IMG/VR virus record: IMGVR_UViG_3300009155_000211
Coordinates: 1 to 26,996 of that record
Source: a virus
Reading direction: 5' to 3' (one strand)
DNA: 26,996 nucleotides
Below are positions 15,971 through 22,175 of the stretch, piece after piece. A model generated the notes under the pieces. The model had not been told where the DNA came from and made no database searches. It saw only the letters and a list, made by a program, of their open reading frames with translations. Position 1 is the first letter of the stretch. Every line of letters begins with the position of its first letter. The translations under genes were made by a program, and so were the position numbers.

Positions 15971-16120
15971 TTATTCACCGTAGATATCTTTTTCTTTAAC
16001 ACACGTCTTTTTTATAAGATTTTCCAAAAACTTATAAAGTTTTAAACCATTTTCCTCACAGTATGTTTTTAATATATTATGAGATTCTTCTGAAATCTTT
16101 ATATTTTTAATTTTTTTCAT
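15971..16120 (-). CDS. 49-residue ribbon-helix-helix-like DNA-binding protein
   Basis: Small ORF starting MKKIKNIKISEESHNILKTY and ending KEKDIYGE. The basic first strand (KIKNIKIS), helix SEESHNILKTYCEENG, turn, and second helix LKLYKFLENLIKKT fit the Arc/MetJ-type ribbon-helix-helix fold, which binds DNA as dimers at inverted repeats. The frame is open from ATG to a TAA immediately next to the tail-completion stop (no gap), and a TATTTAT element lies 4 nt before the ATG, so it is very likely a real gene. It is divergent from the tail sheath gene, with a long inverted repeat between them. An autoregulator or late-gene regulator is inferred. Confidence 0.72.
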   Translation of the reverse strand: MKKIKNIKISEESHNILKTYCEENGLKLYKFLENLIKKTCVKEKDIYGE

Positions 16121-16124
16121 ATTA

Positions 16125-16131
16125 ATAAATA
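16125..16131 (-). promoter_or_regulatory. TATTTAT start element for the ribbon-helix-helix gene
   Basis: The plus strand reads ATAAATA; the sense strand reads TATTTAT, TAAT, ATG (4-nt gap). Confidence 0.5.
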
Positions 16132-16135
16132 TTTT

Positions 16136-16177
16136 TATAGGTAGAAAAAAGGTAGAATTTTTTCATACTTACCTATA
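16136..16177. promoter_or_regulatory. Long inverted repeat between the RHH and tail sheath genes
   Basis: Outer arms TATAGGTA (16136-16143) and TACCTATA (16170-16177) are perfect inverted copies. Inner arms GAAAAAA (16144-16150) and TTTTTTC (16158-16164) also pair, around the loop GGTAGAA. A 5-nt asymmetric stretch (ATACT) separates inner and outer arms on the right. It lies between two divergent starts, so it is not a terminator for either gene. It may be an operator for the adjacent small DNA-binding protein, or an RNA structure in a sheath leader initiated upstream. Confidence 0.45.
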
Positions 16178-16182
16178 TTTAT
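16176..16182 (+). promoter_or_regulatory. Second, upstream TATTTAT copy before the tail sheath gene
   Basis: TATTTAT, 75 nt before the sheath ATG and overlapping the right arm of the inverted repeat by two bases. It may be an additional start or fortuitous. Confidence 0.25.
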
Positions 16183-16217
16183 TATTTTTTTGGTCAGTTT
16201 TTTGCTGTTTTTAAATG

Positions 16218-16225
16218 TATTTATA
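16218..16225 (+). promoter_or_regulatory. TATTTATA start element for the tail sheath gene
   Basis: TATTTATA followed by a 32-nt leader of A and T with almost no G or C, then ATG. The leader is longer than at most units and is shared in style with the tail tube gene (30 nt). Confidence 0.5.
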
Positions 16226-16257
16226 TAAAAAAATAAATCTTTAATTAAATAGAAAAA

Positions 16258-19200
16258 ATGGCATCTACTACTAAAGTATTCGTTTCTCCGGGGGTATACA
16301 CCTCAGAAAGGGACTTAACTTTTGTTGCACAAAGTGTTGGTGTAACTACTTTAGGTTTAGCTGGTGAGACCCTACAAGGTCCCGCTTTTGAACCTATTTT
16401 CATTACAAATTTTGATGAGTTCCAAGTATATTTTGGAGGAACAAGTCCTGAAAAATTTGTAAACACACAAATCCCTAAATATGAAACTGCATATATTGCT
16501 AAATCATACTTACAACAATCAAATCAATTATTCGTTACAAGAATACTTGGGTTATCAGGTTATGATGCTGGACCGTCTTGGTCTGTTGTGACTATGGGTA
16601 ATTTAAATTCAAGTACACTTGCAATTACTGGTACTACACCATCGTCAGTTTCATTTGTATTCTTTACGGGAACAACAGGATCAAGTGCTAACATTACAAT
16701 CACTTCACCGTCAGCGTCATTATCTGCGGATTTTTACAGTACGTATACAACGGCAAATGGTGGTACATCTACATTAAAGTCTGATTTTCAATCTTATATT
16801 TCGTCAGAGGTTAATCGTTATTCTACGGCATCCGCATTAACAGGTAGAACCGCATATTTTTGGGGGTCTGTAAATACACCTACTTACAGTGCGGTTACAG
16901 GAGCCTCAATTACTGCTGGTGGTGCAACCGCATACACAGAAACATTTGGAGTTGATAATGTAATATTTGCAAACAATACGCTATCTTCATACGAAAATGA
17001 TCCTTGGTATTATTCATTGTTTGATTACAAGAAATCAGGACTTAACAGTTACTATAACGGTTATGGTTTTGGTTCAGTACTAAAAACAATTTCAAGTATA
17101 GGTGGTGGTGTTTATTCTGGATCTATGGCGGTTTATCTTACAAATTATTCAGGAGCAACTTATTCTGAATATGATAATATGGTCGTATCAACATTAAGAT
17201 CAAGAGGTATTACATCGTACTCAAGTTCTCAACACGGACCTAATTTTCAAGTTAGTGCAACAACAGGGGTTAATATTATTACAACAGGAACGTATTCTGG
17301 AGTATCTACTAATCCGTTTGAAACATTTGTTATTTCAGGTATTACAACTGATGGAGATACATTTAGTTTTGAAACGTCATTAGCATCTACAGACTCTCAA
17401 TATATTTCTAAAGTATTTGGAAGATCTAACTTTGGTAAAGACAGAAATGAAGTTCCTTTATTTGTTGAGGAGACATACTCTAGTCTATTAACTACAGGTT
17501 ATAATGGTGGAAAAATCAGAGGTATTTACGGAACGTTGATTGACCTTCCTGGTGTTACAGACGATTCAAATATTCAAGATTACCGTGATTCAATCGCATT
17601 TTACTTAGAACAATATCAAACACCTGAAACACCATATATGGTTTCAGAATTAAGAGGTAATAAAGTTTTTAAATTATTCAAATTTAAATTAATCTCCGAT
17701 GGTAACGCAGCAAATAGACTTGTTAAAATGTCCATTGGAAATATTTCATTTGCTAACGGTACTTTTGATGTATTCATTAGAGATTTCTATGATAACGATC
17801 AAAATGTAAGGGTTGTTGAAAGTTTCACTAATTGTTCTATGGATCCAAATCAAACTAACTATGTGGCTAACAAAATAGGTACATCTAACGGTGAATATGA
17901 AGTTAAATCTAAATATGTAATGTTAGATATGAGTTCAGAAGCACCATCAGACGCATTACCTTGTGGGTTTGAAGGTTACATCTCAAGAGAGTACGCACAA
18001 TCAACACCACCATTTGTAGTATATAAAACAAAATATTTACAAGCGGGTGAAGTTATTTATAACCCACCGTTCGGATCTTCGTCAGGTGGAGATAATCCAG
18101 TAATATCAAATGGTGAAAACCCAAGAAAGGCGTATTTAGGGATATCAAATATTACCGGTATTGATTACGATTTTTACGAATATAAAGGAAAACAAATACC
18201 AGCTAACTTAGCTACTGATACTGTTGGTACTCCTTGGGCTTACACAACAAAAGGTTTCCATATGGATAGTGGGGCAACGGTCGTAACCAAACTTAACGTA
18301 TTAACATCCGCTACAACGGCAGCATTTGAGGTTGGTACAGGATCATTTAGTTCTGAACCTACCGATATCGATAACCCATACTACAGATTAAATACTCGTA
18401 AATTTACAGTATTAGCATATGGTGGTTTTGACGGTTGGGACATTTATCGTGAAAGTAGAACTAATGGAGATACGTTCGCATTAGGTCAATCAGGATTTAA
18501 ATTCGGAGCAGCATCATCAGTATCTTACCCGACAGCATCAGGATGGGGAGCGTTTAAACAAATTTCAGGACCAAACCAAGAGACTTGGGCAAATACTGAC
18601 TATTACGCATACAAATGGGGACAATCAACATTCGCAAATCCTGAATCGGTTAACATCAATATATTTACAACACCGGGTATTGATTATGTAAATAACTCTA
18701 ACTTAGTTGAGGATGCTATTGATATGATCGAATCAGATAGAGCAGATTCAATATATATTTGTACGACACCAGACTTTAACCTATTCTTACCATCTTACAC
18801 TGATATTGAGGAGGGGCTTATTTACCCCCAAGAGGTTGTGGATAATTTAGAGAATACAGGTATTGATTCTAACTATACCGCCACTTACTACCCTTGGGTA
18901 TTAACAAGAGATAGTGTAAACAATACACAAATTTATATTCCAGCAACTGCAGAGGTAACTAAAAACTTGGCGTTAACTGATAATATCGCATTTCCTTGGT
19001 TCGCATCTGCGGGTTACACAAGAGGTCTTGTAAATGCTATTAGAGCACGTAAAAAATTAACACAAGAAGATAGAGACACACTTTATAAAGGTAGAATTAA
19101 TCCAATTGCGACTTTCTCTGATGTTGGTACTGTAATTTGGGGTAATAAAACATTACAAGTTAGAGAGTCAGCACTTGACAGAATCAACGTAAGACGTTTA

Positions 19201-19488
19201 TTACTACAAGCTCGTAAGTTGATTTCAGCGGTAGCGGTTAGGTTATTGTTTGAACAAAACGACGATAAAGTAAGACAACAATTCTTAGATTCAGTTAACC
19301 CAATCTTAGATTCAATAAGAAGAGATCGTGGTTTAATTGATTTCCGTGTGACGGTATCAAACACTCCTGAAGATTTAGATTCAAACACTTTAACAGGTAA
19401 GATTTTCTTAAAACCTACAAGAGCGTTAGAGTATATCGATATCGAGTTTGTTATTACACCTACTGGAGCATCTTTCGATGATGTATAA
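16258..19488 (+). CDS. Tail sheath protein (T4 gp18-like)
   Basis: 1076 residues. The N-terminal signature VSPGVYTSERDLTF and TTLGLAGETLQGPAFEPIFI, with the following YFGG, is diagnostic for contractile sheath subunits. The C-terminal core (LLLQARKLISAVAVRLLFEQ, RRDRGLIDFRVTVSNTPEDL, RALEYIDIEFVITPTG) matches the conserved sheath C-terminal domain, which links neighbouring subunits and surrounds the tube. T4 gp18 has 659 residues. The extra ~400 lie mainly between ~100 and ~390 and are Ser/Thr/Gly/Tyr-rich, probably outward-facing domains. Subunits polymerise around the tail tube and contract on infection. A hairpin terminator follows 15 nt after the stop. Confidence 0.93.
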   Translation: MASTTKVFVSPGVYTSERDLTFVAQSVGVTTLGLAGETLQGPAFEPIFITNFDEFQVYFGGTSPEKFVNTQIPKYETAYIAKSYLQQSNQLFVTRILGLSGYDAGPSWSVVTMGNLNSSTLAITGTTPSSVSFVFFTGTTGSSANITITSPSASLSADFYSTYTTANGGTSTLKSDFQSYISSEVNRYSTASALTGRTAYFWGSVNTPTYSAVTGASITAGGATAYTETFGVDNVIFANNTLSSYENDPWYYSLFDYKKSGLNSYYNGYGFGSVLKTISSIGGGVYSGSMAVYLTNYSGATYSEYDNMVVSTLRSRGITSYSSSQHGPNFQVSATTGVNIITTGTYSGVSTNPFETFVISGITTDGDTFSFETSLASTDSQYISKVFGRSNFGKDRNEVPLFVEETYSSLLTTGYNGGKIRGIYGTLIDLPGVTDDSNIQDYRDSIAFYLEQYQTPETPYMVSELRGNKVFKLFKFKLISDGNAANRLVKMSIGNISFANGTFDVFIRDFYDNDQNVRVVESFTNCSMDPNQTNYVANKIGTSNGEYEVKSKYVMLDMSSEAPSDALPCGFEGYISREYAQSTPPFVVYKTKYLQAGEVIYNPPFGSSSGGDNPVISNGENPRKAYLGISNITGIDYDFYEYKGKQIPANLATDTVGTPWAYTTKGFHMDSGATVVTKLNVLTSATTAAFEVGTGSFSSEPTDIDNPYYRLNTRKFTVLAYGGFDGWDIYRESRTNGDTFALGQSGFKFGAASSVSYPTASGWGAFKQISGPNQETWANTDYYAYKWGQSTFANPESVNINIFTTPGIDYVNNSNLVEDAIDMIESDRADSIYICTTPDFNLFLPSYTDIEEGLIYPQEVVDNLENTGIDSNYTATYYPWVLTRDSVNNTQIYIPATAEVTKNLALTDNIAFPWFASAGYTRGLVNAIRARKKLTQEDRDTLYKGRINPIATFSDVGTVIWGNKTLQVRESALDRINVRRLLLQARKLISAVAVRLLFEQNDDKVRQQFLDSVNPILDSIRRDRGLIDFRVTVSNTPEDLDSNTLTGKIFLKPTRALEYIDIEFVITPTGASFDDV

Positions 19489-19503
19489 ATAAAAAATAAA
19501 ATT

Positions 19504-19529
19504 AATGGGGAGTAGAAATATTCCCCATT
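19504..19529 (+). terminator. Hairpin after the tail sheath gene
   Basis: AATGGGGA (19504-19511) pairs with TCCCCATT (19522-19529), giving 8 bp around a 10-nt loop, followed by ATATATTT. The short, imperfect T tract makes it a moderate intrinsic terminator. It overlaps nothing and precedes the next TATTTATA element. Confidence 0.55.
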
Positions 19530-19533
19530 TATA

Positions 19534-19541
19534 TATTTATA
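19534..19541 (+). promoter_or_regulatory. TATTTATA start element for the small ORF/HAD unit
   Basis: TATTTATA with an 11-nt leader to the ATG at 19553. It lies just after the sheath terminator hairpin, so this unit appears independently transcribed. Confidence 0.5.
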
Positions 19542-19552
19542 AAATAAAGACA

Positions 19553-19699
19553 ATGAAAATAGAAAAAAAAATTATTAGGGAATCGGTTGGTAACGACCTT
19601 AAAGGGTATAAAACATATTCTAACAAAAAACAAAACATTGTTATAACTGAAAGTCAATTAGAGAAAATTTTAGAAAAACTACAAAATAATGGACATTAA
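19553..19699 (+). CDS. 48-residue hypothetical protein
   Basis: MKIEKKIIRES through NIVITESQLEKILEKLQNN. The start at 19553 is chosen over the in-frame ATG at 19505 because the latter would translate through the terminator hairpin and the TATTTATA element. The C-terminal segment is an amphipathic helix with a TES-x-L-x-x-I pattern that I associate with short segments in marine phage proteins. The N-terminus is basic with an IRE-S site. It overlaps the HAD gene start by 11 nt, so it may couple that gene's translation. No function is recognised. Confidence 0.55.
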   Translation: MKIEKKIIRESVGNDLKGYKTYSNKKQNIVITESQLEKILEKLQNNGH

Positions 19700-20567
19700 A
19701 AGACACGTATATAATTTTGTAAAAAAACGTAATTTATTTGAGGGGTTTGATGAACAAGGGAATCCGGATACAAAATATTATGCGTTTGATTGGGACGACA
19801 ATATTGTTTTTATGCCAACACAAATAATCGTGATGACCGAAAATGAACAAGAGGTTGGAATGTCCACAGAAGATTTTGCTGAACATAGACATCAAATTGG
19901 TGTCGAACCTTTTAATTATAAAGGAACCACAATTGTTGGATATGCTCCTGACCCATATAGAAATTTTGGAACCAAAGGTGATAAAAGATTTATTATAGAT
20001 GCAATGGTAGCGTCTCCTGGTCCTTCTTGGAACGATTTTATTGAGTGTGTTAATGGTGGATCTATATTTGCTATTATAACTGCAAGGGGACATAACCCTG
20101 AAACCTTAAAAGAGGCGACATATAATTACATTATATCAAATCACAATGGGTTAAATAAAAACACGTTGGTTGAAAACTTAAAAAGATATAGTCACTTTAG
20201 TGAGGAAGAACAATTAGATGAATCATTTGAATTAAACTTCACAGATAAAGACCTCATCAATGAATATTTAGATAGGTGTCGATTTGAACCTGTTTCTTTT
20301 GGAGAAGGTAATGCTTCCAACCCTGAAGAAGGTAAGATAAAAGCAATGAGAAGTTTTATTAGTTATTGTAAAGAAATGGCCCAAGTTATTGGTAAAAATG
20401 CTTTCTTTAAGAATGATGTGAATAACCAAGAAATTATACCAACAATCGGATTTTCAGATGATGACCCAAGAAATATAGATAAGATGAAAGAATTTTTAGA
20501 TAGTGAATATGAAAAAAGTCCAGTAAAAACATATTTAACTAAAGGAAATATTAAAAAAGAACTATAA
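19689..20567 (+). CDS. HAD-superfamily phosphatase-like protein
   Basis: 292 residues. HAD motif I is FDWDDNIVF with D34, D36 and N38 (DxDx[TN]); motif II is IFAIITARG with T131; a Lys near 216-218 is a candidate for motif III; motif IV is GFSDDDPRNI with D257-D259. These are the residues for phosphoaspartyl catalysis with Mg2+. The substrate is unknown; nucleotides or DNA ends (as in the T4 Pnk phosphatase domain) are possible. The long insert between motifs I and II (~45-120) is a cap. The N-terminus (MDIKRHVYNFVKKRNLFE-G) is an amphipathic helix ending in an LFE-G site like T4 prohead-protease leaders, hinting at capsid packaging. It sits unexpectedly between sheath and tube genes. Confidence 0.8.
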   Translation: MDIKRHVYNFVKKRNLFEGFDEQGNPDTKYYAFDWDDNIVFMPTQIIVMTENEQEVGMSTEDFAEHRHQIGVEPFNYKGTTIVGYAPDPYRNFGTKGDKRFIIDAMVASPGPSWNDFIECVNGGSIFAIITARGHNPETLKEATYNYIISNHNGLNKNTLVENLKRYSHFSEEEQLDESFELNFTDKDLINEYLDRCRFEPVSFGEGNASNPEEGKIKAMRSFISYCKEMAQVIGKNAFFKNDVNNQEIIPTIGFSDDDPRNIDKMKEFLDSEYEKSPVKTYLTKGNIKKEL

Positions 20568-20635
20568 TAACTGGATATATTATAAGAATATTTTATTTGT
20601 ATACGAAAGTAAATAGAAAAAAATAAACAAGACAA

Positions 20636-20643
20636 TATTTATA
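20636..20643 (+). promoter_or_regulatory. TATTTATA start element for the tail tube gene
   Basis: TATTTATA with a 30-nt A-rich leader to the ATG at 20674. The 106-nt gap after the HAD gene otherwise shows no structure. Confidence 0.5.
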
Positions 20644-20673
20644 TAATAAATAAAACAAATTAAAAAATAGAAC

Positions 20674-21162
20674 ATGGCTGATTTACTAATGAAAATGCCT
20701 TTTCAGTATGAACCTAAAAGAACCAATAGGTTTATAATTACTTTCCCATCTAGTTTGGGTATCAACTCTTGGTATGTTGAAAGTGCGTCAAGACCACAAA
20801 TAGATATCGCAAAAAAAGAGATTAAATTTTTAAACACTGAAACGTATGTCTCAAGTTCATTTAAGTGGAATGAGATAACCGTTAAGTTACGTGACCCAAT
20901 CGGACCTTCAGCTGCTCAGGCGGTTATGGAATGGGTTCGTTTACATGCAGAATCGGTAACAGGACGTATGGGTTATGCTGCAGGGTATAAAAAAGACGTT
21001 GATTTAGAAATGTTAGACCCAACGGGAGTTGCGGTTGAAAAATGGATATTACAAGGATGTTTAATCACTAAAGCAAACTTTGGTTCTGTTGGTTACACAA
21101 CTGAAGATCTTGCAACTGTTGAAATTGGTTTACAACCAGACCGTTGTATTTTAGTTTACTAA
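20674..21162 (+). CDS. Tail tube protein (T4 gp19-like)
   Basis: 162 residues, the same length class as T4 gp19 (163). The N-terminal part (PKRTNRFIITFPSSLGINSW, with the following YVESASRPQI) and the VKLRDPIGPSAAQAVMEWVR helix segment are typical. So are MLDPTGVAVEKWILQGCLIT and the closing TTEDLATVEIGLQPDRCIL. It forms hexameric rings inside the sheath for DNA passage. It is monocistronic: its own TATTTATA lies upstream and a strong terminator downstream, consistent with high, separate expression of a major structural protein. Confidence 0.93.
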   Translation: MADLLMKMPFQYEPKRTNRFIITFPSSLGINSWYVESASRPQIDIAKKEIKFLNTETYVSSSFKWNEITVKLRDPIGPSAAQAVMEWVRLHAESVTGRMGYAAGYKKDVDLEMLDPTGVAVEKWILQGCLITKANFGSVGYTTEDLATVEIGLQPDRCILVY

Positions 21163-21185
21163 AATACCTTTTCATATATTTTTTT

Positions 21186-21213
21186 AAACCCATCTTTAAT
21201 AGGTGGGTTTTTT
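21186..21213 (+). terminator. Rho-independent terminator after the tail tube gene
   Basis: AAACCCATC (21186-21194) pairs with GGTGGGTTT (21202-21210) with one wobble, around a 7-nt loop, and runs into six consecutive T (21208-21213). It is the clearest intrinsic terminator in the window. Confidence 0.8.
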
Positions 21214-21256
21214 ATTTACATAAAGTGGATCTAAATTATATTTAAAATAAAAAACT

Positions 21257-22009
21257 ATGGATCAATCAATGGAATATGGGCAACAAAATTTAAATTTGCC
21301 ACACGACGTTGTTAAACTACCCTCAAAAGGAATATTCTACACACCAAAAAAAGAATCACTTAAAGTTGGTTATTTAACTGCAAACGACGAAAACTTATTA
21401 ATGTCACCAAATGCAACCAAAGACGGTATTGTAAATGCGTTACTAAGAAACAAAATTTATGAACCGGGATTTAATATTGACCAACTACTAATGGTTGATG
21501 TTCAAGCGATTCTAATGTTTTTAAGGAATACGGCTTTTGGGCCTGAATATGGTTTTAGTGTTAATGATCCGGCAACAAACAAATATTTTGATATAACCAT
21601 ATTATTAGACGAGGTATCATACTTACCACTTACACAACAACCGGACGATAACGGGTTATTTACTTACGAGTTACCAAAATCAAAAAAAATCGTTAAATTT
21701 AAATTATTAAATATTGGAGACGATAAGAAAATTGAGTCTCTACTTGAAAGTTATCCTAAAGGAATGGTCTCTCCTGTTGTAACAAAACGTTTAGAGACAC
21801 AAATTATGGAAATAGACGGAAACTCTGATAAAGGTATGATAGGTACGTTTATCACTAATATGCCGATTTCGGATTCTAAAGATCTTAGAAAATTCATAAA
21901 CGAATGTGAACCTAAAATGGATTTACAAAGGAAAGTAATCGCCCCGTCTGGAGAAGAAGTAACAGTGAATGTTGCCTTTGGGGTGGAGTTTTTTCGGCCT
22001 TTCTTCTGA
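21257..22009 (+). CDS. Tail assembly chaperone/baseplate hub protein, T4 gp26-like
   Basis: 250 residues. VVKLPSKGIFYTPKKESLKV, YLTANDENLL, IVNALLRNKI, LLMVDVQAILMFLRNTAFGP and the following EYGF match the T4_baseplate (gp26) family pattern: LPS-x-G-x-x-Y, then a T/A-D-E-x-L segment, then a gD-x-x-x-x-l-x-x-LR-x-x-x-x-G-x-x-Y segment. These proteins act in tail assembly. The position between tube and tape measure is that of the G/GT chaperones of other tailed phages. The 0-frame ends EFFRPFF-stop. The T6C run at 21989-21995 would allow a +1 shift into the next ORF, giving a 298-residue product. No exact TATTTAT box precedes it, unlike its neighbours, so its promoter is unclear. Confidence 0.75.
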   Translation: MDQSMEYGQQNLNLPHDVVKLPSKGIFYTPKKESLKVGYLTANDENLLMSPNATKDGIVNALLRNKIYEPGFNIDQLLMVDVQAILMFLRNTAFGPEYGFSVNDPATNKYFDITILLDEVSYLPLTQQPDDNGLFTYELPKSKKIVKFKLLNIGDDKKIESLLESYPKGMVSPVVTKRLETQIMEIDGNSDKGMIGTFITNMPISDSKDLRKFINECEPKMDLQRKVIAPSGEEVTVNVAFGVEFFRPFF

Positions 22010-22154
22010 AGTTAAACAATATATTTTAGATGAATTTTACTATCTTGTAAAATTTGGTGGATTTTCATACTCCGACCTAATGGTTATGCCTGTCTATGAA
22101 AGGAAGTTCTTTATGAATAAACTAACGAAAGAATACGAAAAAAAGAATGAATAA
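21969..22154 (+). CDS. gp51-like chaperone extension, probably made by +1 frameshifting
   Basis: Open frame overlapping the end of the gp26-like gene by 41 nt. The meaningful part follows the T run: SSEVKQYILDEFYYLVKFGG, then FSYSDLMVMPVYERKFFMNK. This resembles the short helical protein or domain that follows gp26-type chaperones in T4-like phages, with a GF-x-[YW]-x-[DE] turn and MPVYERKFF. The ATG at 21969 is within the upstream gene and would add a sequence (MLPLGWSFF) with no counterpart, so independent initiation is less likely than fusion through the slippery site (52 codons added after Phe246). A one-base assembly error in the T run would also explain the break. No box or ribosome site precedes the ATG. 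Confidence 0.6.
   Translation: MLPLGWSFFGLSSEVKQYILDEFYYLVKFGGFSYSDLMVMPVYERKFFMNKLTKEYEKKNE
21989..21995 (+). other. Candidate programmed frameshift site T6C
   Basis: 0-frame codons are GAG TTT TTT CGG CCT TTC TTC TGA. A phenylalanyl-tRNA on the second TTT can move +1 onto TTC, with a CGG Arg codon (likely rare in this AT-rich genome) waiting in the A site. The shifted frame then reads GGC CTT TCT TCT GAA and continues to 22154. The 0-frame stop follows 12 nt after the run. Confidence 0.5.
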
Positions 22155-22155
22155 C

Positions 22156-22162
22156 TATTTAT
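22156..22162 (+). promoter_or_regulatory. TATTTAT start element for the tape measure gene
   Basis: TATTTAT immediately after the stop of the frameshifted ORF, with a 13-nt leader to the ATG at 22176. Confidence 0.5.
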
Positions 22163-22175
22163 CAAATAAAGAATT

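Noticed and set aside
19505-19552. In-frame upstream start for the 48-residue ORF
   Set aside because: The extra 16 codons cover the terminator hairpin and the TATTTATA element, so they are probably untranslated.
19083-19553. 156-codon minus-strand open frame over the sheath C-terminus
   Set aside because: It is antisense to the most conserved part of the tail sheath gene and has no domain pattern of its own.
21163-21256. Small RNA gene between the tail tube and gp26-like genes
   Set aside because: The only structure is the terminator hairpin with its T tract. No promoter-like box or further stem was seen.
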